From Lactococcus formosensis (lineage in GTDB: Bacteria; Bacillota; Bacilli; Lactobacillales; Streptococcaceae), in assembly GCF_018403745.1 (NCBI RefSeq), contig NZ_BOVP01000002.1:124001-188000 (forward strand): 64,000 bases of DNA. Direction: 5' to 3'. Shown piece after piece: positions 53,278 through 62,419 of this stretch (positions are counted from its first letter, which is position 1; each line of letters opens with the position of its first letter). A model generated the notes under the pieces. The model did not search any database, was not told where the DNA came from, and saw only the letters and a program-made list of their open reading frames with translations. The position numbers and the translations under genes are program-made.

Positions 53278-54015
53278 ATGCAAAATATTAAAGCTATCAC
53301 AAAAATGACAGGTTTAACCTCCAAAACTTTACGGCATTGGGAGTCTGTAGGACTTCTGGCCCCCGCGAGAGACCAAAACGATTACCGTTTATATTCTGAA
53401 CAAGATATTGCTCAAATTTTTTATATCATGAGCTTAAGGAAGTTGGACTTGCCCCTTGATCAAATCAAAAATATCCTCTCACAAGATGAAGATGAAAAGA
53501 AAACTTTAAGCCAACATTTGATGCGCTTAAATAATCAACTCAAGCACCTTGAAAAACTGATTGAACATCTGTCACACAAATTAGAAATAGGAGATTACCA
53601 CATGAATGAACAAGAATTTGAACTTCTCAAGAGTACACAACTGAAAGAAAACGAAGATAAATATGGCGCAGAAATCCGTCAAAAATGGGGCAGTGAGCGC
53701 GTCGATAAGTCATATCAGAAATATGCTCAAGCAGATCAAGCCAAAATCAAATATTGGCAAACTTCACACGAAAAAATGATACAAATGTTGGAAGAAGCTT
53801 ATGAAAATAAAGATGATAATCTCGCCAAACAAGCTATTGCTCTCCATAAAGAAATCTTAGAGCTCTTTTGGCCAGAAGAAACCATCGCTCCTGAAGCGCA
53901 TATTAACTTAGGACAAATGTATGTTGAAGATCCTCGCTTCCGTACCAATTACAACCAAAAACACGCCCAGCTTCCCGAGTATTTCTTAGAAGCGATTAAA
54001 AATTACTACAAATAA
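53278..54015 (+). CDS. MerR-family regulator with TipAS-type sensor domain
   Basis: A 245-residue regulator. The N-terminal winged helix (MQNIKAITKMTGLTSKTLRHWESVGLL split as TGLTSKTLRHWE and DYRLYSEQDI) is followed by a coiled coil (HLMRLNNQLKHLEKLIEHL) and a helical TipAS domain from about residue 110 (KWGSERVDKSYQKYAQ), which in TipA binds cyclic thiopeptides. The target promoter is its own, with a 19-bp spacer and dyad; no neighbouring target gene lies on this mRNA. ATG 53278 follows AAAGGAG. Confidence 0.9.
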   Translation: MQNIKAITKMTGLTSKTLRHWESVGLLAPARDQNDYRLYSEQDIAQIFYIMSLRKLDLPLDQIKNILSQDEDEKKTLSQHLMRLNNQLKHLEKLIEHLSHKLEIGDYHMNEQEFELLKSTQLKENEDKYGAEIRQKWGSERVDKSYQKYAQADQAKIKYWQTSHEKMIQMLEEAYENKDDNLAKQAIALHKEILELFWPEETIAPEAHINLGQMYVEDPRFRTNYNQKHAQLPEYFLEAIKNYYK

Positions 54016-54035
54016 AAAGCCCAAAGGGTTTTTTA
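54014..54035. terminator. Short hairpin between the MerR gene and the Cys-cluster gene
   Basis: AAAAAGCCC-AAA-GGGTTTTTT between convergent genes, the second of which ends inside it. Confidence 0.6.
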
Positions 54036-54518
54036 CTCTATTTTTTTCCGCAATTTTTCTACAAAAAGATAGGCCGCTGGGCAAGTTACTGTGTTTTTCA
54101 TAGTCAGATTGTTAATTTGATAAATCTTTTTCCGATCTGTGTGAGGAAATTCACGGCAGGCCTTAGGACGAACCTCGTAAATGCTACAAAGATTGTCACT
54201 ACCAAGAAAGGGGCAAGGCATTGTTTGAAAAACCTTGTCACCATCTTCATCTACACGTAAATATTGGGCTTCAAAATCGGCCGCCTTCATGCGAAGATAC
54301 TTCGAAATACGGGTAATATCAGCTTCTGTAAAAAGTGGACCTAAGCTCTTACAGCAGTTAGCACAAGCCGTACAATCGATTTCAGCAAAAACTTCATCAT
54401 GTGTTTCTTTTACAATATAATCTAAGTTTTTAGGAGCCTTCTTTTTTAAGTTGCCCAAAAATTTCTTATGCTCCTTCTTCTTCTGAAGAGCCAAATCTTT
54501 ATAATGTTCTATATCCAT
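54033..54518 (-). CDS. YkgJ-family cysteine-cluster protein
   Basis: A 161-residue protein with a Cys-rich centre: IDCTACANCCKSLGP, then MPCPFLGSDNLCSIYEVRPKACREFPH, matching the zinc- or iron-binding YkgJ family. Its function is unknown; some members are tied to flagellin or other protein modification, which is not evident here. Upstream, an extended -10 TGATATAAT ends nine bases before ATG 54518, and no Shine-Dalgarno is present, so the leader may be about three bases long. Confidence 0.83.
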   Translation of the reverse strand: MDIEHYKDLALQKKKEHKKFLGNLKKKAPKNLDYIVKETHDEVFAEIDCTACANCCKSLGPLFTEADITRISKYLRMKAADFEAQYLRVDEDGDKVFQTMPCPFLGSDNLCSIYEVRPKACREFPHTDRKKIYQINNLTMKNTVTCPAAYLFVEKLRKKIE

Positions 54519-54592
54519 TTCTTCATCATTATATCATAAATGAATACGAGAAATAATCACAGCTCGCTTTTCTCAAACAATTCATTGAATAC

Positions 54593-54619
54593 AAAAAATG
54601 CCTGAGTTAGCTCAGACAT
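54593..54619 (-). terminator. Likely terminator downstream of the AraC-family gene
   Basis: Minus-strand TGTCTGAG-CTAA-CTCAGGCA followed by TTTTTTG, about 115 bases past the stop codon at 54733. Confidence 0.6.
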
Positions 54620-54732
54620 CTTCTGCTTTTAGGAGTAGGTTTTATGAAAAATTTTATTGGAATAAGGATATTATAATGGACCCGACTTAAGCTAGGCTAA
54701 AGCCACACTGAAATAAAACTAAAATTCAAAAA

Positions 54733-55575
54733 TTATCTTTTCTTAATGGCTAGCCAGATTTCAGAATATTTTTCTTCATCTTCACTAAACCAATCTGTAA
54801 AGGAAATTTGAGGCAAATCCACTAATTCATAATCTGAACTTGGTAACCATTGGGTAAAAATTTCTGTCCAAGTTACTTGAAGTGCCTCTGGAAAAGTCCC
54901 CTTACTAGAAAAAATTGCCCAAAGACTTTCAGGTACCTCAACCTGATTAAGCTCCTCAAATATATTATCTTTTGTGCTTGCAAATCCAATCATATGCGTC
55001 AAATGTGTCTCATCTGCATCATAAGAAATATTAAGTGGCATTTGAGGGGGCAAATCACCCAAGGCACGCATATTTTTGCGCTGTGTTTCCGTAATAGACT
55101 GAGTCAAGTCTAGAATCTCCTGATTAACACCTTCGTACTGTTGCCTCACACGTTTTTCTACACCGATTAAATGAAAGGCTGCTTTTGTTTCGATTTTTAC
55201 ATCCATGTTTTTTCCTCCTGTCATGGTTATTTGAAAGTTGATTTTGGAAAAAGTGGGTACAAACTCACCTTCTTGCACTGATTTTGGCGTCCGCCCCGAC
55301 CATTCTTTAAAAGCCCGGGAAAACCCTTCTAGACTGTCATAGCCATAAAGAAAGGCTGCTTCCGTTACGGACATCCCTGCAAGCAAAGCTGCTGCTGCTT
55401 CTGATAAGCGACGTTTACGTATATACTCCGACAAAGACATCCCCGTAAGATAGGAAAACATCCGCCTGAAATGATAATCAGACACGAAAGTGATCTGGGC
55501 AATTTTTTGACTATCTATACTTTCAGTCAAATGATCTTCAATGTAATCCATTGCTTTGTTAAAAGATTGAAGCAT
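54733..55575 (-). CDS. AraC-family regulator with GyrI-like effector domain
   Basis: A 280-residue regulator with the DNA-binding domain at the N-terminus: two helix-turn-helix units, IDSQKIAQITFVSDYHFRRMF and VTEAAFLYGYDSLEGFSRAFK (split), as in the Rob/SoxS-related AraC group. From about residue 120 comes a GyrI-like/AraE-type ligand-binding domain (KIETKAAFHLIGVEKRV, FTDWFSEDEEKYSEIWLAIKK), which usually binds drugs or small cations. A target gene is not adjacent. The start at ATG 55575 has a GGAGG site a few bases upstream. Confidence 0.87.
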   Translation of the reverse strand: MLQSFNKAMDYIEDHLTESIDSQKIAQITFVSDYHFRRMFSYLTGMSLSEYIRKRRLSEAAAALLAGMSVTEAAFLYGYDSLEGFSRAFKEWSGRTPKSVQEGEFVPTFSKINFQITMTGGKNMDVKIETKAAFHLIGVEKRVRQQYEGVNQEILDLTQSITETQRKNMRALGDLPPQMPLNISYDADETHLTHMIGFASTKDNIFEELNQVEVPESLWAIFSSKGTFPEALQVTWTEIFTQWLPSSDYELVDLPQISFTDWFSEDEEKYSEIWLAIKKR

Positions 55576-55815
55576 CTACAACTTCCTCCATGATGCAAGT
55601 TTATCAAAACTCGTTAAGACTTACTTGATACTTTTTGAATCAATTTTATCAAAGTTTCTTCTAGAACAAAAATTGCTAATTTTTTTAGTTTTCACAATGG
55701 TTAGAGTTGAACAATTACGCTGTTTCAAAAAGACTGAAAATATGATAGAATAAGGCGATAACCTTTATAAGAGTTAACTTTTATAAACCAATATAATTAG
55801 GAGAAAAATATATCC

Positions 55816-57444
55816 ATGCTTACAGTTTCTGATGTTTCATTACAATTTTCTGACCGCAAGCTTTTTGATGACGTTAACATTAAGTTTACGGCAGGAAACT
55901 GCTATGGTTTAATCGGTGCCAATGGTGCCGGTAAATCAACTTTTTTAAAAATCTTGGACGGTGAAGTTCAACCCACAACTGGTCACGTTTCAATGGGCCC
56001 CAACGAGCGTATGTCTGTCCTTCGTCAAAATCACTATGACTATGAAGATCAAACACCGCTTGATGTTGTTATGATGGGTAATGAAAAGCTCTACGCCATC
56101 GCACAAGAAAAAAATGCCATCTACATGAAAGAAGATTTTTCTGATGAAGATGGAATGCGTGCAGCTGAACTCGAAGCAGAGTTTGGCGAAATGGGTGGTT
56201 ACGAAGCCGAAGCTGAAGCCGCTCAACTCCTTCAAAGCTTAGGCATTAAAACTGAACAGCACTATGATCTCATGGCAAATTTGACCTCTGGCGAACACGT
56301 TAAGGTCCTTCTAGCACGCGCGCTTTTCGGTAAACCAGATGTTCTTCTCTTGGACGAACCTACCAATGGGTTGGATATTCAAGCAATCAACTGGCTTGAA
56401 GATTTCCTCATCAACTTTGAAAATACAGTCATCGTTGTATCCCATGACCGTCACTTCCTCAATAACGTTTGTACTTATATGGCCGACCTGGATTACGGTA
56501 AAATCAAACTTTATCCTGGTAACTACGATTTCTGGAAAGAATCTTCTGAACTTGCCCTTCGCTTGCAAGGGGATGCCAACCGCAAGGCTGAAGAAAAAAT
56601 CAAAGAGTTGCAAGATTTCATCGCCCGCTTCTCGGCCAACGCTTCGAAATCAAAACAAGCCACATCACGTAAGAAAATGTTGGATAAAATCGAAGTGGAA
56701 AGCTTTGTGCCTTCTTCTCGTAAATATCCATTTATCGGTTTTGATCAAGAACGTGAAATCGGAAATGACTTACTCCGCGTAGATAATTTGTCCGTCGAAA
56801 TCGATGGTGAAAAAGTCCTTGACAACATCAGCTTTATCTTAGCTCCTGGTGACAAAACTGCCTTTATCGGTCAAAATGATATCCAAACAACTGCTTTGAT
56901 TCGTGCCTTGATGGGCGATATCGAATACACAGGTGAAATTAAATGGGGTGTTACTTCATCACGTTCTTATCTTCCAAAAGATAACAGCCGTGACTTTGCG
57001 ACAGACGAATCTATCTTGGATTGGCTCCGCCAATTTGTCTTAACCAAAGAAGAGGATGACAATACTTATCTCCGTGGTTTCTTGGGACGTATGCTCTTCA
57101 AAGGCGAAGAGTCTCTTAAGTCTGTTTCTGTCCTTTCAGGGGGAGAAAAAGTTCGTGTTATGCTTTCTAAAATGATGTTGCAACGTGCAAATGTTTTAGT
57201 TCTTGATGATCCAACTAATCACTTGGACTTGGAGTCAATTTCTGCACTTAATGATGGACTGAAAAAATTCAAAGGCAGCATTATCTTTGCTTCACATGAC
57301 CATGAATTTATCAATACGTTAGCAAATCATATCGTTGTTATTTCTAAGAACGGTGTCATTGATCGTATTGGAGAAACTTATGATGACTTCTTGGCTAATG
57401 ACGAGGTCCAAGCTAAAGTAAAAGAACTTTGGTCTGAAGATTAA
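55816..57444 (+). CDS. ABC-F family ATPase (YkpA/YbiT-like)
   Basis: A 542-residue cytoplasmic protein with two ATP-binding domains and no membrane part; ABC-F proteins act on ribosomes, some giving antibiotic resistance. Domain 1 has Walker A GANGAGKST, signature LTSGE and Walker B LLLDEPTNGLD. Domain 2 is altered: Walker A reads GQNDIQTTA (no GKS/T), Walker B LVLDDPTNHLD (Asp in place of the catalytic Glu), though signature LSGGEKVRVML is intact. The linker is charged and helical. ATG 55816 follows TTAGGAG. Confidence 0.9.
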   Translation: MLTVSDVSLQFSDRKLFDDVNIKFTAGNCYGLIGANGAGKSTFLKILDGEVQPTTGHVSMGPNERMSVLRQNHYDYEDQTPLDVVMMGNEKLYAIAQEKNAIYMKEDFSDEDGMRAAELEAEFGEMGGYEAEAEAAQLLQSLGIKTEQHYDLMANLTSGEHVKVLLARALFGKPDVLLLDEPTNGLDIQAINWLEDFLINFENTVIVVSHDRHFLNNVCTYMADLDYGKIKLYPGNYDFWKESSELALRLQGDANRKAEEKIKELQDFIARFSANASKSKQATSRKKMLDKIEVESFVPSSRKYPFIGFDQEREIGNDLLRVDNLSVEIDGEKVLDNISFILAPGDKTAFIGQNDIQTTALIRALMGDIEYTGEIKWGVTSSRSYLPKDNSRDFATDESILDWLRQFVLTKEEDDNTYLRGFLGRMLFKGEESLKSVSVLSGGEKVRVMLSKMMLQRANVLVLDDPTNHLDLESISALNDGLKKFKGSIIFASHDHEFINTLANHIVVISKNGVIDRIGETYDDFLANDEVQAKVKELWSED

Positions 57445-57470
57445 GATCAGCTTTAAAAGAATAAATTGTT

Positions 57471-57505
57471 GCTCCGCCAAGACTATCTTGAAGCGGAGTA
57501 TTTTT
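57471..57505 (+). terminator. Hairpin terminator after the ABC-F gene
   Basis: CTCCGC plus CAAGA-CTA-TCTTG plus AA plus GCGGAG, a stacked perfect hairpin, followed by TATTTTT. Confidence 0.75.
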
Positions 57506-57519
57506 AATAAGGGGACAAG

Positions 57520-58329
57520 ATGAGTAATCAATTGAAAATATTTGCGACAGATATGGATGGCACTTTTCTCGACGAAAACCGCGCCTACGATAAAAGTCGT
57601 CTACGTGATATTTTAAAAGAATTTAAAAAAAGAAATTATCTTTTTTGTGCAGCAAGCGGACGTCAACTCTTGGCTTTAGAAGAACTCTTTGACGAGTTCC
57701 AAGACCAAGTTGCTTTCTGTGCGGAAAACGGCGCCTTGGTTAAATACCAAGGCGAGATTCTCTACAGCAGTATCTTGGGTCAAGATAAGGCGAGTAAGCT
57801 CGTTGAACTCGTACGTCAAAATCCTCATATGCATCGTGATGTTGTCCTCTTTTCAGGACTCAACGGTGCTTATGCACTTCAAACAGCCGACCCGCAATTT
57901 GTCGAATTTGCCAATCTTTATTATTCCGATTTAAAATTAGTAAAATCAGTACATGATATTGAAGATGAAATCTTAAAAGTCTGTGTGGAGTTTCCACCAG
58001 AAAAAATCCGTGAATGTGAAGACTGGATAAATGCACAAATGACCGATATTCGTGCAACAACGACCGGCTTCCGCTCTATTGACATCATGTCAGCTGGAAT
58101 CAGCAAGGCTACAGGCCTCTCACACTTGCTCACACACCTTCAATCAAGTCCAGAGTCACTTACAGCTTTTGGTGATCAAAGCAATGACTTAGAAATGCTG
58201 GAATTAGCAGGTACCGCTGTAGCCGTTGAGAATGCTATTCCGGAGGTTTTGAAAATTTCCGATAAGGTTATCGGTCACAATCGCGACGCAGCTGTCTTAA
58301 CTGAGCTCGAAGCCATTTTGGCACATTAA
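57520..58329 (+). CDS. Cof-type HAD-IIB phosphatase
   Basis: A 269-residue HAD-superfamily sugar-phosphatase-like protein. Motif 1 is ATDMDGTFLDE, with CAASGRQLLALEEL as motif 2, and the C-terminal TAFGDQSNDLEMLELAGTAVAV as motifs 3-4; the KATGLSHLL region is typical of the Cof cap. Substrate unknown, probably a sugar phosphate or flavin/nucleotide phosphate. ATG 57520 follows AAGGGG. Terminators on both sides suggest a single-gene unit. Confidence 0.9.
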   Translation: MSNQLKIFATDMDGTFLDENRAYDKSRLRDILKEFKKRNYLFCAASGRQLLALEELFDEFQDQVAFCAENGALVKYQGEILYSSILGQDKASKLVELVRQNPHMHRDVVLFSGLNGAYALQTADPQFVEFANLYYSDLKLVKSVHDIEDEILKVCVEFPPEKIRECEDWINAQMTDIRATTTGFRSIDIMSAGISKATGLSHLLTHLQSSPESLTAFGDQSNDLEMLELAGTAVAVENAIPEVLKISDKVIGHNRDAAVLTELEAILAH

Positions 58330-58334
58330 TCAAG

Positions 58335-58363
58335 AGTATGAGCCTTGCCTCATACTTTTTTGA
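58335..58363 (+). terminator. Terminator after the Cof-type gene
   Basis: AGTATGAG-(6)-CTCATACT followed by TTTTT. Confidence 0.8.
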
Positions 58364-58443
58364 CTGTTTTCAGCCTCAATCATATTGGCTAAAACAAAAG
58401 ATTTTCGTTATAATTGAACAGAGAAATTATCGGAGGATACACT

Positions 58444-59436
58444 ATGAGAATCGCAATTGATGCTATGGGTGGCGACTTTGCACCCGAGTCAATCGTTAAA
58501 GGAATTAATTTAGCAAAAAAAGAATTTCCAAATATTGAGTTTCAGCTCTACGGGGAACCTGAAGCAATTAAAGCACATTTAGAGGATGAAAAAAACGTAA
58601 AAATCATCGCAACAACTGAGCTTATCGACTTCCACGATGAGCCAGTAAAAGCTATCCGCAAGAAAAAAGATAGCTCTCTCGTCCGTGCGGTTAAAGCAGT
58701 CAAAGATGGTGAAGCTGATGCTGTTCTTTCTGCAGGAAACACTGGAGCTCTGCTTGCTGCTGGCTTATTTATTGTCGGTCGCATCAAACAGATCGACCGG
58801 CCAGCTCTTATGAGTACACTTCCTACTGCAGATGGTACAGGCTTCGATATGTTAGATTTAGGTGCTAACGCTGAAAATAAACCTGAACATCTGGCTGACT
58901 TCGCTATTTTAGGGAGCTACTATGCGGCCAATGTACGTGGTGTTAAAAATCCTCGTGTAGCACTTCTCTCCAACGGCTCTGAAGAATCAAAAGGTTCAAC
59001 GATGATTAAAGAAACGCATGCTTTACTCTCAAATATTGAAGATATTAATTTTATTGGTAATATTGAATCGCGTGACATCTTGACTGGAGCAGCTGATGTC
59101 GTTGTCGCTGATGGTTTCACGGGAAACGCTGTGCTTAAAGCTATCGAAGGGACTGCAAGTGTTCTGATGCGTCAAATCAAAAACGGCATCATGAATGGAG
59201 GCTTCACCACTAAAATCGGTGGAGCTCTTGTGAAAAAAGAACTCAGCAAACTCAAAGACACGATGAGTACCGATAGCGCGGGTGGTGCAGCTTTAGTAGG
59301 TGTCAAAGCACCTGTTATCAAGGCTCACGGTAATTCTAGCCCTGAGGCCATTGTTTCAACGATTCGTCAAATCCATCGGATGCTAGAAACGGATGTTACT
59401 GGCCAACTGGTGAAACATTTCGAAGACAAAAACTAA
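58444..59436 (+). CDS. plsX: Phosphate acyltransferase PlsX
   Basis: A 330-residue enzyme that makes acyl-phosphate from acyl-ACP, the first step in Gram-positive phospholipid synthesis (acyl-phosphate then goes to PlsY). It begins [20 protein letters not shown] and has [28 protein letters not shown] and [20 protein letters not shown], all family blocks. ATG 58444 follows CGGAGG; an upstream in-frame ATG is rejected because it precedes the site. The following genes are not fatty-acid genes. Confidence 0.96.
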   Translation: MRIAIDAMGGDFAPESIVKGINLAKKEFPNIEFQLYGEPEAIKAHLEDEKNVKIIATTELIDFHDEPVKAIRKKKDSSLVRAVKAVKDGEADAVLSAGNTGALLAAGLFIVGRIKQIDRPALMSTLPTADGTGFDMLDLGANAENKPEHLADFAILGSYYAANVRGVKNPRVALLSNGSEESKGSTMIKETHALLSNIEDINFIGNIESRDILTGAADVVVADGFTGNAVLKAIEGTASVLMRQIKNGIMNGGFTTKIGGALVKKELSKLKDTMSTDSAGGAALVGVKAPVIKAHGNSSPEAIVSTIRQIHRMLETDVTGQLVKHFEDKN

Positions 59437-59438
59437 TA

Positions 59439-59470
59439 AAAAAAGCTTTACCATAATGGTAAAGCTTTTT
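59439..59470. terminator. Bidirectional terminator between plsX and mgtA
   Basis: AAAAAGCTTTACC-ATAAT-GGTAAAGCTTTTT between convergent genes. Confidence 0.85.
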
Positions 59471-59471
59471 G

Positions 59472-62069
59472 TTAGTTGTATTTTTTGTAGTACACATTTT
59501 TGACAAACTGTAACAATAAGAGATAAGCAAGGATAATTAGGCCCCAGTAGAAGAAGAATTGAACAGGCAAGTGTGCTAAGTCAATAATTGATCCATAAGA
59601 ACTTAAAATCAATGTAAAGCCAACGACAAATGCGCCAATTGTAGAAAGGATAACTGGCAACGAAGGACGACTTTGCAAGAAGGGGACTTTTTTGGTACGC
59701 AAGATATGAAAAGCCAAAGCTTGTGTACCTAAGCTGACTGCAAACCAACCTGCTTGGAAAAGGTTAGCATGGGCAACTGTATTAAAGCCAAAGACATACC
59801 ACAGTACAAGGAAAGTGATGATGTCAAAGATAGAAGACACGGGTCCAACAATAAATGCAAAACGAGCAAGGCCTTTAGTTTGCCACTTCACTGGACGTGC
59901 AATGTCTTCTTCGTCAACATTATCCCAAGGAATTGAAAGTTGACTCATGTCATAAATCAGGTTCAAAGTTAAAATTTGTAAACTGAGCATTGGCAAGAAA
60001 GGTAAAAAGGCGCTAGCCACCAAAACTGAAAAGACATTCCCAAAGTTTGAAGACAAAGTGATACGAATATACTTCATCATGTTTGTAAAGACTTTACGAC
60101 CTTCGGTTACACCAGTTTCCAAGACTTGTAAACTTTTCTCAAGCAGAATAATATTTGAGGCATCTTTAGTGATATCGGCTGCAGTATCTACTGAAATTCC
60201 AATATCCGCAGCGCGTAAACTTGGGGCGTCATTTATTCCATCTCCCATAAAACCAACCGTGTGAACCTTACGAATAAGTTCAATAATTCGTGCCTTTTGC
60301 ATTGGATTTAATTTTGCAAAAAGATGTACTTCCATAGCTGTATTGAACAGTTCTTCATCATCCATAAGATCAATTTCACTTCCGATACAATAACGGTCAA
60401 CCGGAATTCCAACATCTTCACAAACTTTTTGCGCTACAATGGCATTATCACCTGTCAACACTTTTACAGTTACACCGTGATTTTGTAAACTATTGATTGC
60501 TTTAGCAGCAGATTCTTTGGCTGGATCAAGGAAACCGATAAAACCGACAAGGGTCATATCACGCTCACTAGCAGAGTCAAATTCTTCTAATTCATCATCT
60601 GAAATGATTCGCTCCGCAATAGTCAGGACACGCATGCCTTGCATATTCATTTCACGGTTGACTTCTTTCATCTCTGCTAAACGTTCTTCCGTAATTTCGA
60701 CACGTTCCCCGTCTTCCATTACATGTGTACAGATAGCTTGCATTTCCTCAACTGCGCCCTTGGTAACCATCAAGTTTTTATTGTCAGTTTTCACGACGAC
60801 AGATAAAAGACGGCGTGAGAAATCAAACGGTATTTCATCAACTTTTGTAATATTTTCATCCGGTAATTCTCGACCTATTTTTTTGAAATAGTCAATGACA
60901 GCAACGTCCATCAGATTTTTCCAACCGGTTTGGAAGTTAGAATTGATAAAAGCGGAATTTAATACTTCATCTGCCTTGTTTCCACGTGAGTTTACATATT
61001 CAACCATCACGACACGGTCTTCTGTAATTGTGCCTGTCTTGTCTGTACAAAGTATATCCATTGAACCTAGATTCTGGATAGCAGATAGATTTTTTACTAT
61101 GACTTTTTCTTTACTGAGCGCTACTGCACCTTTAGCCAAATTGGCATTGACAATCATGGGCAGCATTTCAGGTGTAAGACCTACAGCTACAGCGATGGCA
61201 AAGAAGAATGATGTTTCGAAATCGCCTTTTGTTACCCAGTTCAAAACTAAAACAACTGGGAACATAATCGCAACTAAAGTCAATAGAAGGCGACTTACAC
61301 GGCTCAATCCTTTATCAAAAGCAGATTCAACTTTTGTGGCTGTAGCTTTGCTTGCAATATCACCGAACATAGTAGAAGCGCCTGTTTTAACGATTAAAAT
61401 CTCACCATTTCCTGATAAAACATCAGTCCCCATAAAGAGAACATTTGGAGCATCTAGAGCTGATGTAACTTCCCAATCAATTTGCTCATCTTCATCTAAA
61501 TCTTCCGGTAAACGCTTCTCAACCGGGAAAGATTCCCCGGTTAAAGAGGCTTGGTTGATAAACAGATCACGGTGTGAGAGCAGAATAGCATCTGCTGGAA
61601 TCATATCTCCCGTTTGAAGCTGAATGATATCTCCTGGGACAACCTCATCCATTGGGATTTCAAAATTTTCCGCCCCACGTTTAACGTTTGTGGTATTTTC
61701 AATCATCTCATGTAAAGCGATTGAAGCTTTTTGTGACTTGTATTCCTGTACAAAGCTTACACCAGCAGATACGGTAACCATGAGCAACATGTAAAGTGCA
61801 CCTTCCATATCTCCTGTCAATGCCGAAACAACTGCCAAAAAAGCTAGAACAAAAACAAATGGATTCTTAAATGCATGGAGCAGTATAATATACCAGTGAA
61901 TGGGTTGCTGACTTGCAACCACATTCGGCCCGTATTCGTCTAAGCGTTCCTCAGCCTGTTCAGCGTTTAAACCCGTAAAGCTCGTGTTTAAACGTTCAAA
62001 AAGCTCGTCACGATTCAACTGTGCCAACTCTTTGAGCACATCGTTTTTGTTTGTTTTCATTTTTTGCAT
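59472..62069 (-). CDS. mgtA: Magnesium-translocating P-type ATPase
   Basis: An 865-residue P3B-type ATPase that imports Mg2+. Order: N-terminal cation-ATPase region (LNAEQAEERLDEYGPNVV), actuator TGE in QASLTGESFPVEKR, phosphorylation site ILCTDKTGTITEDRV, hinge MGDGINDAPSLRAADIGISVD, and a C-terminal six-helix block with NLIYDMSQLSIPWDNVD, a typical MgtA sequence. ATG 62069 follows GGGAGG. The leader carries hairpins but is too short to be the classical M-box. Confidence 0.94.
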   Translation of the reverse strand: MQKMKTNKNDVLKELAQLNRDELFERLNTSFTGLNAEQAEERLDEYGPNVVASQQPIHWYIILLHAFKNPFVFVLAFLAVVSALTGDMEGALYMLLMVTVSAGVSFVQEYKSQKASIALHEMIENTTNVKRGAENFEIPMDEVVPGDIIQLQTGDMIPADAILLSHRDLFINQASLTGESFPVEKRLPEDLDEDEQIDWEVTSALDAPNVLFMGTDVLSGNGEILIVKTGASTMFGDIASKATATKVESAFDKGLSRVSRLLLTLVAIMFPVVLVLNWVTKGDFETSFFFAIAVAVGLTPEMLPMIVNANLAKGAVALSKEKVIVKNLSAIQNLGSMDILCTDKTGTITEDRVVMVEYVNSRGNKADEVLNSAFINSNFQTGWKNLMDVAVIDYFKKIGRELPDENITKVDEIPFDFSRRLLSVVVKTDNKNLMVTKGAVEEMQAICTHVMEDGERVEITEERLAEMKEVNREMNMQGMRVLTIAERIISDDELEEFDSASERDMTLVGFIGFLDPAKESAAKAINSLQNHGVTVKVLTGDNAIVAQKVCEDVGIPVDRYCIGSEIDLMDDEELFNTAMEVHLFAKLNPMQKARIIELIRKVHTVGFMGDGINDAPSLRAADIGISVDTAADITKDASNIILLEKSLQVLETGVTEGRKVFTNMMKYIRITLSSNFGNVFSVLVASAFLPFLPMLSLQILTLNLIYDMSQLSIPWDNVDEEDIARPVKWQTKGLARFAFIVGPVSSIFDIITFLVLWYVFGFNTVAHANLFQAGWFAVSLGTQALAFHILRTKKVPFLQSRPSLPVILSTIGAFVVGFTLILSSYGSIIDLAHLPVQFFFYWGLIILAYLLLLQFVKNVYYKKYN

Positions 62070-62082
62070 ACTTGCACCTCCC

Positions 62083-62127
62083 TCGTTTCTAGGGCGTAAA
62101 CCTTTAAAAGATTTACTTTTCTGTTAT
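62083..62127 (-). other. Hairpins in the mgtA leader
   Basis: Minus-strand RNA forms GTAAATCTTT / AAAGGTTTAC (nearly unbroken) and then CCCT-(7)-AGGG directly beside the GGAGG ribosome-binding site. A role in magnesium control is possible but not shown. Confidence 0.4.
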
Positions 62128-62239
62128 TATGGTGTGGTTTGCGAAATTCCTCTCTTTATTCTACTACAAATTAAAGGAAAGTCCTCCAAAGATACTAAAA
62201 CGCAATCATAAAGTAAATTATTCTACATACAAGAACATA

Positions 62240-62346
62240 CTTCACTTCTTGATGTTATTTTTGTAAACCAGGACTATGTTATCCACTTGTAAACTTAGTT
62301 GACACTCGATTTCCGTTTATCCTGAAGTTATACACATGTTTACAAC
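62240..62346. other. DnaA-box-like repeat region upstream of mgtA
   Basis: TTATCCACT (62279-62287) and TTATACACA (62328-62336) fit TTATNCACA at eight and nine of nine. They start two related 16-base units, TTATCCACTTGTAAAC and TTATACACATGTTTAC, 49 bases apart. TTGTAAAC also occurs at 62261 and 62287, and inverted at 62338. The remainder of the 350-base mgtA-OsmC gap shows no gene. Confidence 0.5.
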
Positions 62347-62360
62347 TTTGGTTTTTAGAC

Positions 62361-62407
62361 AACAAAAAAAACATGTGGAAAGATATGGAGGGACCTTTCC
62401 ACATGTT
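62361..62407 (-). terminator. OsmC-type gene terminator
   Basis: Minus-strand AACATGTGGAAAG-(12)-CTTTCCACATGTT followed by TTTTTT. Confidence 0.88.
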
Positions 62408-62419
62408 AATAACTTTGAT

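Noticed and set aside
60895..61617. 240-codon plus-strand frame inside mgtA
   Set aside because: Shadow frame opposite mgtA with no start signal or protein features.
62070..62160. M-box magnesium riboswitch upstream of mgtA
   Set aside because: The leader is only about 100 bases with simple hairpins; the M-box is longer and has conserved loops not seen here.
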